64,000 nt of DNA from BOG-932 sp965276835 (GCA_965276835.1 OZ255631.1:5084001-5148000), one strand, 5' to 3'; positions 43,510-52,171 are shown, counted from the stretch's first letter. The notes: a model not told the origin generated them from the sequence alone. Made by a program: numbers and translations.

Positions 43510-44502
43510 CTAGATGTTTAGTCCCGGCATTTGCTGGATCGGGTTGAGGGTGAATCTCTCTGGCTCTTTTGTCCAGCTTTTGCAGATGAACTCGTACGGG
43601 GTGAGGCCTTTGAGGGTCTTGAGCCGCTTGGCGAAGTTGTAAGCCGAGACAAAGTCGGCCAAGTGGCGTCGGAGCTGCTCGTGAGTTTCGTAGTAGAAGC
43701 GTTTGACGGTCGCCTCCTTGATCGTGCGGTTCATGCGTTCGACCTGGCCGTTGGTCCAAGGGTGCTTGGGCTTGGTCAGACGATGATCGATGTTGGTGAT
43801 GGCGCAGGCGTACTCGAAGGCATGGGCCCGGAACACTTCCTTGCGTTCGATCATCTGCCTGATCTCGACTGGGCTCCAGCTTTCGGCCCGTGGATCGGTG
43901 AAGTGGGTGCCGTTGTCGGTCAGCACGATATGGACCCTGTAGGGCACGGCCTTGATCAAGGCATGCAGGAAGTCCGCGGCGACACGGGTCGTGGCTTTTT
44001 CATGCAGCTCGGTAAAGGCGAACTTGGAGGTCCGGTCGATCGCAACGAAGAGGTAAAGCCGGCCTTCGGCGGTCCGTACCTCAGCGATGTCGATGTGGAA
44101 GTAGCCGATGGGATAGGCTTTGAACTTGCGCTTGCCCGGCTTGTCGCCTTCGACGTCCGGCAGCCGCGAGATGCCGTGACGCTGAAGGCAGCGGTGCAAT
44201 GACGAGCGGGTCAGACGGGGAATCGTCGCCTGCAAGGCATAGAGACAGTCGTCGAGCGGCAGCAACGTATGCTGGCGGAAGGCGACGATGATCGCCTCCT
44301 CCTCGATCGAAAGCACCGTCGACTTCGCGTCCTTCGGTCCGGTCGGCAGATCGGCGGCTGACGTGCGCTTCTTCCACTTTGCGACGGTCTTTTGGTTGAT
44401 GCCGTAGCGCTTAGCCAGAACCCTCAGGCTCTCTTGACTATGCTGTATCGTTCGACGGATTGCCTCTGTCGTTGTGGCGCTGCCGTGAAGAATCTGGCCC
44501 AT
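43510..44502 (-). CDS. IS481-family transposase
   Basis: A 330-residue DDE transposase starting MGQILHGSATTTEAIRR, with a helix-turn-helix (LAKRYGINQKTVAKWKKRTS) then the catalytic core: Asp in YFHIDIAEV, Asp in VLTDNGTHF and Glu in NGQVERMNR. A GGAGGG site precedes ATG 44502 rather than the upstream in-frame ATG 44517. The stop TAG is formed by the CTAG target duplication (codon ATC then TAG) and is not supplied by the element itself. Probably active. Confidence 0.9.
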   Translation of the reverse strand: MGQILHGSATTTEAIRRTIQHSQESLRVLAKRYGINQKTVAKWKKRTSAADLPTGPKDAKSTVLSIEEEAIIVAFRQHTLLPLDDCLYALQATIPRLTRSSLHRCLQRHGISRLPDVEGDKPGKRKFKAYPIGYFHIDIAEVRTAEGRLYLFVAIDRTSKFAFTELHEKATTRVAADFLHALIKAVPYRVHIVLTDNGTHFTDPRAESWSPVEIRQMIERKEVFRAHAFEYACAITNIDHRLTKPKHPWTNGQVERMNRTIKEATVKRFYYETHEQLRRHLADFVSAYNFAKRLKTLKGLTPYEFICKSWTKEPERFTLNPIQQMPGLNI

Positions 44503-44559
44503 AGTGCGTCCCTCCATTCGCAGGAAAATAATGCACCATCAAAGCCCGGGACTAAACAT
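43514..44559 (-). mobile_element. IS481-family insertion sequence, complete (1046 bp)
   Basis: Inverted repeats ATGTTTAGTCCCGG at 43514 and CCGGGACTAAACAT ending at 44559 bound a single transposase gene. Both sides are flanked by CTAG (43510-43513 and 44560-44563), a target duplication in line with the CTAG preference of IS481. Its target was the GloVer gene; the intact IRs and clean duplication suggest recent insertion. Confidence 0.88.
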
Positions 44560-44893
44560 CTAGTCTCGGATTCTGCGGGCAATCTCTATTGCACCGCCAA
44601 AGCCGGCGGCTCCGCCACAAAATGTTCTGGCGGGTGCGGTGTGGTGTTTAAGCTTGCTCCGCCGGCAGTGAGTGGCGGTGTGTGGACAGAAACCGTGGTT
44701 CATGCGTTCAAGTCTGGGATCGACGGAGAGGCTCCGGTCGGCAGGCTTGTCTTCGACGCGAACGGAGCCCTGTACGGGACCACGTCGTCTGGTGGGAAGC
44801 CATCAAGCTGCACGACTGGCTGCGGAACCGTTTTCAAGCTCACACCGCCTGTCGGCGGTGCAACGCTCTGGACTGAAGCGGTCCTTTACCGGT

Positions 44894-45109
44894 TCACTGG
44901 CTCAGCGGGGAATGACTCAAGGGCCACGCCTTCTGCAGAACGCCGTAAGCTGTCCACAACAGAAAACCGCATACTGTGACGATATACATCCCTGTCGATA
45001 TGCCGCTCGTATCGCGGCTGCGGATGATTTTGATCGCTTGCGGCACGAAACCCACAGTCGATAGCACTGCCGCGACACCACCGACGATCGTCACGTAACT
45101 CGAATTCAT
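44894..45109 (-). CDS. SemiSWEET/MtN3-type sugar transporter, C-terminally truncated
   Basis: A 71-residue frame starting MNSSYVTIVGGVAAVLSTVGFV with the PQ-loop motif (PQAIKIIRSRDTSGIS) and a second helix (MYIVTVCGFLLWTAYGVL). SemiSWEETs usually have about 90 residues and three helices. Here the third helix is missing and replaced by SHSPLSQ. The break point, near 44918, is also where the GloVer gene ends, so a deletion fused the two 3' ends. Not functional as it stands. Confidence 0.72.
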   Translation of the reverse strand: MNSSYVTIVGGVAAVLSTVGFVPQAIKIIRSRDTSGISTGMYIVTVCGFLLWTAYGVLQKAWPLSHSPLSQ

Positions 45110-45128
45110 GTTTCGGTTTCCGCAGGTG

Positions 45129-45422
45129 TTAGGGGGGCTTCGAAAGACGCCGACGATTAGCCCGAACCTTCCGGTGATAATGCGCGATCGTTTTCGTTGC
45201 CGCTGACGGGGCAGACCAGCCCAAAGCCCCGGTCAGCGCCATTATCCCCAGGGTATTCGCGGCGTCGACTTTCTCGCTGATCATTTGGCGTGCTTCGCCT
45301 TTGGCCCTGGGGCCGCCAGCTACAATCTTCGCGGTCCGTAGCGCAATGACGGCGGTGGCTTCGAGACTGAGCGACCAAGCGCTCGCAACGATGCGAAGCC
45401 ATGGATTACGGCGGCGCGGCAT
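45129..45422 (-). CDS. Hypothetical protein (97 aa), second of a pair
   Basis: A 97-residue protein starting MPRRRNPWLRIVASAWSL. It is basic, with ALRTAKIVAGGPRAKGEARQM and IALTGALGW-type hydrophobic stretches in the middle (MALTGALGWSAPS). Start ATG 45422 overlaps the stop of the upstream gene by one base (TGATG), so the two are coupled. I recognise no family. It might be peripherally membrane-bound. Confidence 0.5.
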   Translation of the reverse strand: MPRRRNPWLRIVASAWSLSLEATAVIALRTAKIVAGGPRAKGEARQMISEKVDAANTLGIMALTGALGWSAPSAATKTIAHYHRKVRANRRRLSKPP

Positions 45423-45685
45423 CACGCGGCTTCCGATAGGGCGAACCGCCGGCAATGGTGAAGGTAGGCGGACTCGTGAACGACAAGCAGCTCGACGACG
45501 CTCGACCGTAGCCAGGAAGGCGCATCGAGCTTCGAGTCGAATGAGTTGCTGATCTCAGCCTGCCACCGCTCGCGGGTCTCGGGGTCCATTTGCCGACCGT
45601 GCGCATGCCCCACCACGGCAGCGAGATAGGCCGCGAGAGCCATTGCCTCGTCAGGGGTCTGGCGATCGCCGAAAGTGAATGGCAT
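45422..45685 (-). CDS. Hypothetical protein (87 aa), first of a pair
   Basis: An 87-residue protein starting MPFTFGDRQTPDEAMALAAY. ATG 45685 is preferred over ATG 45730 because AGGA lies just upstream. The body is helical (RQMDPETRERWQAEISNSF, WLRSSVVELLVVHESAYLHH). No family is recognised. It is translationally coupled to the 97-residue gene. Confidence 0.5.
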   Translation of the reverse strand: MPFTFGDRQTPDEAMALAAYLAAVVGHAHGRQMDPETRERWQAEISNSFDSKLDAPSWLRSSVVELLVVHESAYLHHCRRFALSEAA

Positions 45686-45891
45686 GGATTTCCTATTCTT
45701 TTTCAGGAACGCACGAAGTTTATTCGTCATTTTTATGATACAGCATCAGCGCCGTTTCGTGAGACTATCCGGAAAGTAGAGAACGAGGAGGCTCCATTCG
45801 ATAAAGCGCCCCATTCTTGCAAGCCGGATAGAGCCGGAACTCAGTACGGGCTGGTGTCGTTCTGTAAGGACCGAAACAGCAGAGACATCAC

Positions 45892-46581
45892 ATGCCCAGC
45901 TCCGCTTTCCCTATTGATCACGCCGTTCTTCTCAAGGCACTGAGAGGCGCTATCGCCCCCACTGGGGGGCCAAGCAACGTTGGGCTCGACAACCACATGT
46001 GGGCTGCGGTTGTCGATCGTCAGGGCATCGTGCAAGCGGTCTGCTACTCAGGTGACGATGTCGGCGATCAATGGCCGGGCAGCCGCGCGATCGCTATTGA
46101 AAAAGCGAACACCGCCAACGCTCTTAGCCTTCCCAAATTCGCATTCTCGACTGCTAACCTCTACGCCGGGGCACAGCCGGGCGGGTTTCTATTTGGCATC
46201 GGCGAAACCAATCCAGTCGATACAGCCACGATGTACGCGGGCGAGGGCGCGGATTATGGGACGCCCAACGATCCGATGGTGGGAAAGAAGGCGAGCGGGG
46301 TCGTCGTGTTTGGCGGAGGATTGGCTCTTTATACGAACGACACGATCAGCGGAGCGATTGGCGTGTCCGGCGACACCTCTTGCGCCGACCACAATATCGC
46401 TTGGCGGATCCGCAAGAGCCTGGTGCTGGATAACGTCCCAGGCGGCAGCACCGAAGACGACAACGATGCGATCATCTACGATATCGGTCTGATGGGCAAA
46501 AGCAGTTCAGGGCATCCGACTACCGGCCTAGACGAGGAAGCCGTTGCCAAGGATATTCGCGCTTCAGCGGCGGCTAAGTAA
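45892..46581 (+). CDS. GlcG/HbpS-family heme- or flavin-interacting protein
   Basis: A 229-residue protein of the GlcG/HbpS (DUF336) family. Family features are the DNHMWAAVVDRQGIVQAVCYS strand, SRAIAIEKANTANAL and the C-terminal GAIGVSGDTSCADHNIAWRIR. It lacks a clear signal peptide. Function is uncertain: relatives bind haem or act with oxidative-stress or catabolic enzymes. It is 12 bases ahead of the hydrolase gene, forming an operon. Confidence 0.78.
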   Translation: MPSSAFPIDHAVLLKALRGAIAPTGGPSNVGLDNHMWAAVVDRQGIVQAVCYSGDDVGDQWPGSRAIAIEKANTANALSLPKFAFSTANLYAGAQPGGFLFGIGETNPVDTATMYAGEGADYGTPNDPMVGKKASGVVVFGGGLALYTNDTISGAIGVSGDTSCADHNIAWRIRKSLVLDNVPGGSTEDDNDAIIYDIGLMGKSSSGHPTTGLDEEAVAKDIRASAAAK

Positions 46582-46593
46582 TCGGCCTATAGA

Positions 46594-47486
46594 ATGGCCG
46601 AGATCAAGATGATCGATGCTGGCGTTCTAAACGTCGCCTATACGGAGTATTCCGCTGGCGGCGGATGGCCTGTCGTCCTGCTGCACGGCTTTCCGTACGA
46701 TGTGCACGCTTACGACCAGGTTGCCCGGTTGTTGGCGGCCAAAGACGCCCGCGTCATAGTTCCCTACCTGCGTGGCTATGGACCGACCCGGTTTCTATTC
46801 CCGGAGACCGTTAAGTCGGGCCAGCAGGGTGCATTGGGTGCCGATCTGCTGGCGCTGCTGGATGCTTTGAAAATCCAATCGGCGATCCTCGCGGGGTATG
46901 ACTGGGGAGGTAAGGCCGCCTGCGTGGTTTCGGCGCTTTGGCCGGAGCGTTCCACGGGTTTGGTGTCTGCCAAGGGCTACAACATCCAATCGATCGCAAA
47001 ATCCGGCAAACCCGCAGATCGGAAAATGGAGCACCGGCTTTGGTATCAATATTATTTCGATGGCGAGCGCGGACGCGCCGGGTTGCGCGATAATCGACGC
47101 GAGTTCTGTAAGTTGCTTTGGCGGCTATGGTCACCACAATGGGCGTTCACCGATCAGGTCTTCGATCGATCGGCTGAAGCGTTCGATAATCCCGACTTCG
47201 TCGATGTCGTTATCCAGTCTTATCGCCATCGGTTTACCCTGGCGGACGGCGATCCCGTGTACGAGGATATCGAACGCAAGCTTGCAGCCTCGCCGCCCAT
47301 CAGTGTACCGACCATCGCGATCGACGGCGACGCGGATGACGTCGCGGACCTCCCGGTCTGCTGAGGTCATCCTCCAAATTCACCGGGCCGATCGAACATC
47401 GGATCTTCGAAAATGTCGGTCACAACGTTCCGCAGGAAGCCCCTGAGAAATTCGCGGACGCTACGCGACCTGCCCTCGTAGCTTAA
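46594..47486 (+). pseudogene. Alpha/beta hydrolase with a C-terminal frameshift
   Basis: The frame shows an alpha/beta hydrolase: VVLLHGFPYDVHAYD, the elbow AGYDWGGKAA (Asp nucleophile, as in haloalkane-dehalogenase/epoxide-hydrolase types), cap region and TIAIDGDADDVA (third member). The catalytic His is missing in this frame, which stops at 47364. The frame one over, from about 47345, gives SSKFTGPIEHRIFENVGH with the expected His then NVPQEAPEKF, and a stop at 47484-47486. One missing base near 47345 accounts for it. The start overlaps nothing; GlcG gene precedes. Confidence 0.78.
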
Positions 47487-47595
47487 TGCTTACCGCGCCC
47501 GCACCGTCCCCAGGTGCCAGCCTGCGACAGAGTGCGCAGGAACGCCAATCGAAGCGAGTACGTCTGTAGTCAGGCGCTTCGTAAGGGAAAATATT

Positions 47596-47733
47596 GTGTT
47601 AGCCAACGATCCAGCTCTATCTCGGCTACAGAGCAAAATTCACAAGGTTTCGCGGTTATCCGAGGAAGTCGAGCGTCTAAAGCGGTTGCTAGCCTACCTA
47701 GAAAAGATGCGCTGCCTCGAACGTCTCCATTAG
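47596..47733 (+). CDS. Possible small protein (45 aa)
   Basis: A 45-residue frame from GTG 47596. It has a coiled-coil-like Leu/Glu pattern (SEEVERLKRLLAYLEKMR). There is no homology I recognise and only weak upstream signals, so it could be chance. Confidence 0.28.
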   Translation: MLANDPALSRLQSKIHKVSRLSEEVERLKRLLAYLEKMRCLERLH

Positions 47734-47778
47734 CTATCCGCACCTACACCGCCCCAGGTGTCGGAACCGAACCGCGTT

Positions 47779-47970
47779 TTATTCGGTCGCGGGCAACTCG
47801 GCTGGGCCGGATGGTGCCAAGGGTTCCTCAGGAGGTGCGGTAGGTGCCTTAGGCTTCCCGCCTGTGAGTTCGTCCCGACGCGCTTTCTTGCGCCTGAGCT
47901 TCTCAAGACTGTCAGAGAGTTCGCTCATATCGAAGTCGTCTTCGGGCTTCATATCCCGTCTCCCGGCCAT
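47779..47970 (-). CDS. Small hypothetical protein (63 aa)
   Basis: A 63-residue protein, MAGRRDMKPEDDFDMS, with SDSLEKLRRKKARRDEL and a Pro-rich C-terminus (PTAPPEEPLAPSG). The KPEDDFDM-ELSDSLEKLRRKK pattern is the sort seen in small sphingomonad proteins. The start may instead be the ATG at 47952. No function known. Confidence 0.4.
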   Translation of the reverse strand: MAGRRDMKPEDDFDMSELSDSLEKLRRKKARRDELTGGKPKAPTAPPEEPLAPSGPAELPATE

Positions 47971-48108
47971 AGGCGGGAGCATGACGCGCTCTCAGTCGCT
48001 GGTGCCCATAAGGTTCAGTCCGACGATGGCTGATGATGCGCTCAATCTGCCAGATTGGCGAATCGATTGTGTTGCAGCAGACATAGCAGGCCGAATTTTC
48101 AGATGAAC

Positions 48109-48276
48109 CTACCTGACGAGATCAATGACGGCGGCCCGTTCATCCCACTCCGCCGCCATAGATAGCATTGTCGCCCGAAAAGCCGGCACGTGTGTGTTCT
48201 GAGATAAGTTCCGAAGAGATGCTGCCCGAATTCGACATTCCTGGGCGGTCTGAAACGTTAGATTATTGCTTTTCAT
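48109..48276 (-). CDS. Small hypothetical protein (55 aa)
   Basis: A 55-residue protein starting MKSNNLTFQTAQECRIRAAS. The pattern TAQECRIRAASLRNLSQN, MLSMAAEWDERA is a small helical family I have seen annotated only as hypothetical in sphingomonads. ATG 48276 is preferred to an upstream in-frame start for its compactness. No partner gene is coupled. Confidence 0.42.
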   Translation of the reverse strand: MKSNNLTFQTAQECRIRAASLRNLSQNTHVPAFRATMLSMAAEWDERAAVIDLVR

Positions 48277-48414
48277 GTGGCCGTAACGTCGCGTTGAGCT
48301 GTAAGGGTCCGCTCTGTCTAATGGGGGGCCGTCAAGTATAATATGCCGTTTGTTTGACGAGGCCAGCGAGGGCCTTCCAACACTCGAACTTTGCAACGGC
48401 CTTGGATACGACCT

Positions 48415-49830
48415 TCAATCGGCACCGCTAAGCCGGTCATCACGGGTAAACGCGGCTAACCGACGGTCGATCTCTGCGTGAAATTGCTGGATGCGCTGTT
48501 CCTGCTCCGACAGCCGGATGCCGTTTGCCATGCCAGCTGAGGCCAGGCCCCGCTGTACGGCAGCCATGTTGTCGATGTCCTGTTGTAGTACGTCGCCTAC
48601 GCCGGCCTGTGCTTGGTGGGTAAAGGCACGTCCCGGCCGAATGGCGCCAGTCACGTCGATGTCGTCCTCGACGCCGAAATTGGCCGGCGGGCGGACGCCC
48701 GGCTTTGTCGAGGGCACCAAGATCCAGACATGGAAGATGGATTTCGCCGGGTCGCTCGGGTGGGGCAAGAAGCGCATTACCTGCACCGCCTCCGGGAATG
48801 CGTTCAGCGCCATGTTGGGGAAGATCGATGGGTTCCAGTCATCGGTTAGCTGCGCATCGGTAAAGGCGGAATAATCCAGGCCGAAGACGTTGTCCTCCCT
48901 TCGCTTGGCCCGCGCGATCGCGGCCCGGACGTTGCCGGCGAAGCCGCCGGGGTCGATACCAGCTTCGCGCAACATATAGGCCAAGCCCGGATTGATGCCT
49001 TCACGTTCGCGCTCGCGCGGGCTGGGGATGCCAAGCGGGGTGATTAGTCGGCCGTGGCCGTTGGGATAGAAATCGTACTGGTTGTGCACCTCGTCGACGA
49101 CGGGCAGCAGGGCAGGGTGGGTGATGTGAACGTGATAGGGCTCAAGAAAGGCCTCTACGGCGACCTTCCAGTTGCAGTCCATCGAGATCACGACGTCCTT
49201 AACGATATGCATGCCGTCGATAGCGTAGGCCTGGAGCATCCCTGGCAGGGCACCCAGAAAATCGAGCAGGGGCTCGGCGTCGGGATCGGGGTTGATGAAT
49301 ACGAACCCGCCCCATGTCTCGCAGCGGACCGCGCGCAGATTTAGGTCACCGCGTAGCGCGTCGGCGTGGAAATACTCATGGTCGGTTACGCGGCGATTGG
49401 TGCCGTCCATCCCATAGACCCAGGAATGGAAGCGACAGACGAAGCTGGGACCTCGGCCAAACTCCTCGGTGGCCAGCTGCCGCCCGCGATGCTGGCAGGC
49501 GTTGTAGAAGGCTCGGATGACACCGTCAGTTGCCTTCGTAACAAGGAAGGATTCCGTGCCCAGGTCGTATTTGAACCAACTGCCAGGCGTGGCCAAGTCC
49601 GACATCCGTCCGGCACAGGTCCAGTTTTTCGTCCAGATTTTGCGCCATTCTCGCGCCATGAAATCCGGTGAAGTGTATCGCTCTGCGGGGATAATCCGGT
49701 AACCGTCGATTTCAGGGTAGAGTGCTTTTAGCGGCGGCGACTTTGCCGACGGCGAGCCGGCAACCGCGTCCGGGTTGAGCGTCGAGGTTCCGGGAAAAAA
49801 AGCCGGATCGAAACCTGCCATGCTCGACAT
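48415..49830 (-). CDS. Rieske ring-hydroxylating oxygenase alpha subunit
   Basis: A 471-residue Rieske non-haem iron oxygenase. The Rieske pairs are CQHRG and CRFHSW, with the iron site near MDCNWKVAVEAFLEPYHVHI. A long N-terminal extension (MSSMAGFDPAFF...) and GWSLE-free C-terminus differ from BenA, so it belongs to a different subgroup. No beta subunit, ferredoxin or reductase gene is adjacent, which suits single-component or shared-partner oxygenases such as those acting on quaternary amines or aromatic acids. The substrate cannot be predicted. Intact. Confidence 0.85.
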   Translation of the reverse strand: MSSMAGFDPAFFPGTSTLNPDAVAGSPSAKSPPLKALYPEIDGYRIIPAERYTSPDFMAREWRKIWTKNWTCAGRMSDLATPGSWFKYDLGTESFLVTKATDGVIRAFYNACQHRGRQLATEEFGRGPSFVCRFHSWVYGMDGTNRRVTDHEYFHADALRGDLNLRAVRCETWGGFVFINPDPDAEPLLDFLGALPGMLQAYAIDGMHIVKDVVISMDCNWKVAVEAFLEPYHVHITHPALLPVVDEVHNQYDFYPNGHGRLITPLGIPSPREREREGINPGLAYMLREAGIDPGGFAGNVRAAIARAKRREDNVFGLDYSAFTDAQLTDDWNPSIFPNMALNAFPEAVQVMRFLPHPSDPAKSIFHVWILVPSTKPGVRPPANFGVEDDIDVTGAIRPGRAFTHQAQAGVGDVLQQDIDNMAAVQRGLASAGMANGIRLSEQEQRIQQFHAEIDRRLAAFTRDDRLSGAD

Positions 49831-50041
49831 GCGCGCCTCCCCGTCCCCGTGCCGTCGGGCGAAGATGGTTGAGACATCGGATGTTTGTCAATGCCATCGT
49901 AGCCGGCGGCGGGCCGAATTCTTGAGATGATCATTGGGGTGTGCGGCGATCCAAATCCTAAGTTTCGCTTACTTTGGGATAGCGTATCATGGTTAAGCTA
50001 GCGCGAAGCGACCGATATAGTCTGCCGCGACAGTGCCGAAG

Positions 50042-50596
50042 TCAGGCAGCATAGACTGATCGGAAAGTCGGTCGATTATAACGTTCGATCGCGGCAACGA
50101 TGAGGCTACGAGCCTCGGCGGCGTCGCCCCAGCCTTCGATCCGGACCCATTTCCCTGGCTCCAAATCCTTGTAATGAGCAAAGAAATGCTGGATTTGCTC
50201 CAGCGTGATTTTTGGTAAGTCGTCGTAGTTATGCACATCGATATAGCGTTTGGTTAACTGCGCTGAGGGGACTGCGATGATCTTTTCATCGGTCCCTCCA
50301 TCATCGGTCATTCTGAGGACACCGACCGGGCGAACATTGATAACCGCACCCGGCAGAATTGGGCGTGTGTTCGCAACCAGGACATCAATCGGATCTCCAT
50401 CGTCCGATAGCGTATGCGGCACAAAACCGTAGTTGCCCGGGTAGCGCATGGGCGTGTGCAGAAATCGATCGACGAAAAGAGCGCCTGCCTCCTTATTCAT
50501 TTCGTATTTGATTGGCTCTCCGCCGGTTTCCACTTCAACTATGACGTTCACGTCGTCCGGCGGCACGTTACCAATAGGAATGCAATCAATTCGCAT
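50042..50596 (-). CDS. ppa: Inorganic pyrophosphatase, class I
   Basis: A 184-residue soluble pyrophosphatase (PPi to 2 Pi). MRIDCIPIGNVPPDDVNVIV, the RYPGNYGFVPHT segment and the acidic active-site motif DGDPIDVLV are all present. The length fits the family (about 175 residues). ATG 50596 is the start. It stands alone, with no coupled partner. Sphingomonads usually also have a chromosomal copy, so this may be a second one. Confidence 0.9.
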   Translation of the reverse strand: MRIDCIPIGNVPPDDVNVIVEVETGGEPIKYEMNKEAGALFVDRFLHTPMRYPGNYGFVPHTLSDDGDPIDVLVANTRPILPGAVINVRPVGVLRMTDDGGTDEKIIAVPSAQLTKRYIDVHNYDDLPKITLEQIQHFFAHYKDLEPGKWVRIEGWGDAAEARSLIVAAIERYNRPTFRSVYAA

Positions 50597-50807
50597 TATC
50601 TAACTCCCTTTAATACTCAATGACCCGACGCTGAGGGGCCTAATTCCGGTCGACGTCGAGCACCCTGAGGCCGAGCTTGTTAGCGGGCAGGTCGGTACTA
50701 CTGCCCTCATACAAAATAAGCCCACTTGAAAAAAAGATTAAATTTATCTTAACAATTCTTCGCAACTTTTGGTTAGCAATTGCAGGTATCTATGACAGGC
50801 AGAGGTA
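50597..50807. other. AT-rich region with possible promoter
   Basis: AT content rises sharply around 50710-50790 (for example AAAAAAAGATTAAATTTATC). It probably holds the promoter of the pyrophosphatase gene. No gene or structure is supported. Confidence 0.35.
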
Positions 50808-51076
50808 TTAGCCCTCTGCGGCAGGACCTTCCGCGAGATCCGGCAGCTTGACCGACCAGGACAGGGCATTGCGGCTGAGCAAGCGTCCGGCACCGCCGCC
50901 GATATGCGCGAGCATGCGATACCCGTCGAACTTCATTGCGTGCAGCCAGCCGTGCCTGCCGGCGCGGCCCCGCTCAACGTTGCGAGCTGCGGCGCGATGC
51001 TCGCCGGTGGCGCCGCTTTCCCAGCACCGGAGATCCCGGACGGGTCAATCGCGAACGCAGACTTACTTTTGGCCAT
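50808..51076 (-). pseudogene. DNA ligase D (LigD) N-terminal remnant
   Basis: ATG 51076 reads MAKSKSAFAIDPSG then APPASIAPQLATLSGAAPAG, the N-terminus of an ATP-dependent DNA ligase of the LigD type. Next comes a frame change near 50940-50950. The neighbouring frame holds the adenylation motif KFDGYRMLAHIGGG (the KxDG lysine), RLLSRNALSWSVKLPDLAEG and ends at TAA 50808. The rest of the ligase is gone. It overlaps a small coupled gene on the same strand. Confidence 0.7.
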
Positions 51077-51257
51077 GGTCCGCTTCCTGCACAGGCTGCT
51101 GTTGCGCCGCCGGCTCCCACATCTCTGCCAAGCAAATCGCCCGATCTTGCGAGCGACCGGGATCCAGCATTTTTGCTATCAGGCGCAGCGATGCAGCTTT
51201 ACGCATGCATTCCGCAGGCGTGGCGTCGCCTGTCTCGAAAGCGTCGGGGTTGGACAT
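51063..51257 (-). CDS. Small hypothetical protein (64 aa)
   Basis: A 64-residue protein starting MSNPDAFETGDATPAECMRK, with AASLRLIAKMLDPGRSQDRA in the middle. Its start overlaps the stop of the DUF3606 gene by one base (TGATG). It overlaps the LigD remnant by 14 bases. No family is recognised; the A-A-S-L-R pattern is helical. Confidence 0.45.
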   Translation of the reverse strand: MSNPDAFETGDATPAECMRKAASLRLIAKMLDPGRSQDRAICLAEMWEPAAQQQPVQEADHGQK

Positions 51258-51436
51258 CAGCGTTTCTTTAGATAACGCTCTACGTCGGCGGCAATCGGAC
51301 CGACGACTTTGATGGCGTCCCTTAACTCGCCGATCGAAGCGTCGAACTTCCGACTCCAGTCTCGGAGTTCGTAGTCTTCGCTGATGTTAATGCGTTGGCG
51401 GTCGGTGCGGCCGGTCTTCGATTTATCCTCTGCCAT
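51257..51436 (-). CDS. DUF3606 family protein
   Basis: A 59-residue protein: MAEDKSKTGRTDRQRINI, ISEDYELRDWSRKFDASIGE and LRDAIKVVGPIAADVERYL, the DUF3606 pattern. A GGGGG site precedes ATG 51436, so the upstream in-frame extension is rejected. DUF3606 proteins are small, often near stress or DNA-repair genes such as ligD, which fits the remnant next door. Function unknown. Confidence 0.72.
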   Translation of the reverse strand: MAEDKSKTGRTDRQRINISEDYELRDWSRKFDASIGELRDAIKVVGPIAADVERYLKKR

Positions 51437-51662
51437 GATCCCCCTTTCGCGATTGAGCGAGTCTTCAACATGAAGAGGAGGGTTCGGTTCCAAGGTCTGC
51501 GTTCAACCCGCGTGATGCTGCTGAGACACGCGTTCGGGGGCGCAATCTCAACCGCGAGCCCAGCGCTAGCGAAGTCGGAGTCTCGTGCGCGTTATCCTGT
51601 CGCAAGCACCGAATTCCGGGAACGGCCTCATAGGCTTATCCGTCTTCCCACATGATCAACGC

Positions 51663-51902
51663 ATGCTAGGAAATGATGTGCCGCCAAGTTACAGCCACGA
51701 CGAAACGATTGTTCAGATGGCAGAAAGAATTGGGGCACTGTCAGACGAAATTATGGACCTGGAGGCCGACCTCGTGCGACACGATCACCGTCATCCTTGG
51801 AAACTCTCGGACGATCAGCGTGAGCGTGTCGACTTCGGGGGTGCTGCCGGATGCGTCATAAACCAGCAAAGGGCGCGCTTCCCAACGCCGCGCAGGAGAT
51901 AA
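51663..51902 (+). CDS. Possible hypothetical protein
   Basis: A frame of 79 residues starting MLGNDVPPSYSHDETIVQMA, with AERIGALSDEIMDLEADLVRH suggesting a helix. Downstream, from about 51840, it becomes Arg/Pro rich and looks non-coding. No family is recognised. Confidence is low. Confidence 0.28.
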   Translation: MLGNDVPPSYSHDETIVQMAERIGALSDEIMDLEADLVRHDHRHPWKLSDDQRERVDFGGAAGCVINQQRARFPTPRRR

Positions 51903-52171
51903 GGGAGGCGGGAGACTCGCTTGCCTCTGGCCAGCCCGTGGCGAGCGTTTTTTATTCTATGCGCGCTCTTGAGCATGGCCTGAAAACATTGGCCTCTGAA
52001 GTTGTGGGCATTGAGTTGGAACATGGAAGCGTTCTCAATGCTTTCATTTTTTGCCGGCCTGCTCTGCACTTCCGGAGAACTCAAATGATCAACCCGCCTC
52101 GCGACCCCACCGCGAGAGAAGCTGCTGAACTGCGAAGTGAAGACGATGGGATGCCTGAGCAGTCCCGCTAA
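51851..52171 (+). pseudogene. Remnant of a helical protein (HEPN-like pattern)
   Basis: A stretch ALPNAAQEIREAGDSLAS, GQPVASVFYSMRALEHGLKT and ALASEV-type text resembles the first helices of a HEPN-like protein. After about 52040 the match ends and the frame runs on without meaning. It is at best a fragment, with a low-confidence family call. Confidence 0.28.

Larger units (their letters stand above)
43378..44921 (+). pseudogene. GloVer-repeat protein gene, split by IS481 and truncated
   Basis: The 5' part (ATG 43378, GGGAGG site) has a signal peptide (MRNISAAAIALAIMGIMNSG) and then TETVLYAFTGAADG. An IS sits after codon EAGL. Past the IS the same frame resumes: VSDSAGNLYCTAKAGG, GGCGVVFKLAPP, GLVFDANGALYGTTSSGG, typical choice-of-anchor GloVer repeats (beta-propeller-like). 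Removing the IS and one CTAG restores the frame exactly. The 3' end is also lost, near 44921, against a truncated SemiSWEET gene. Confidence 0.82.

Noticed and set aside
51673..51861. Overlapping plus-strand frame in another phase
   Set aside because: It lies inside another weak frame and shows no protein-like pattern.
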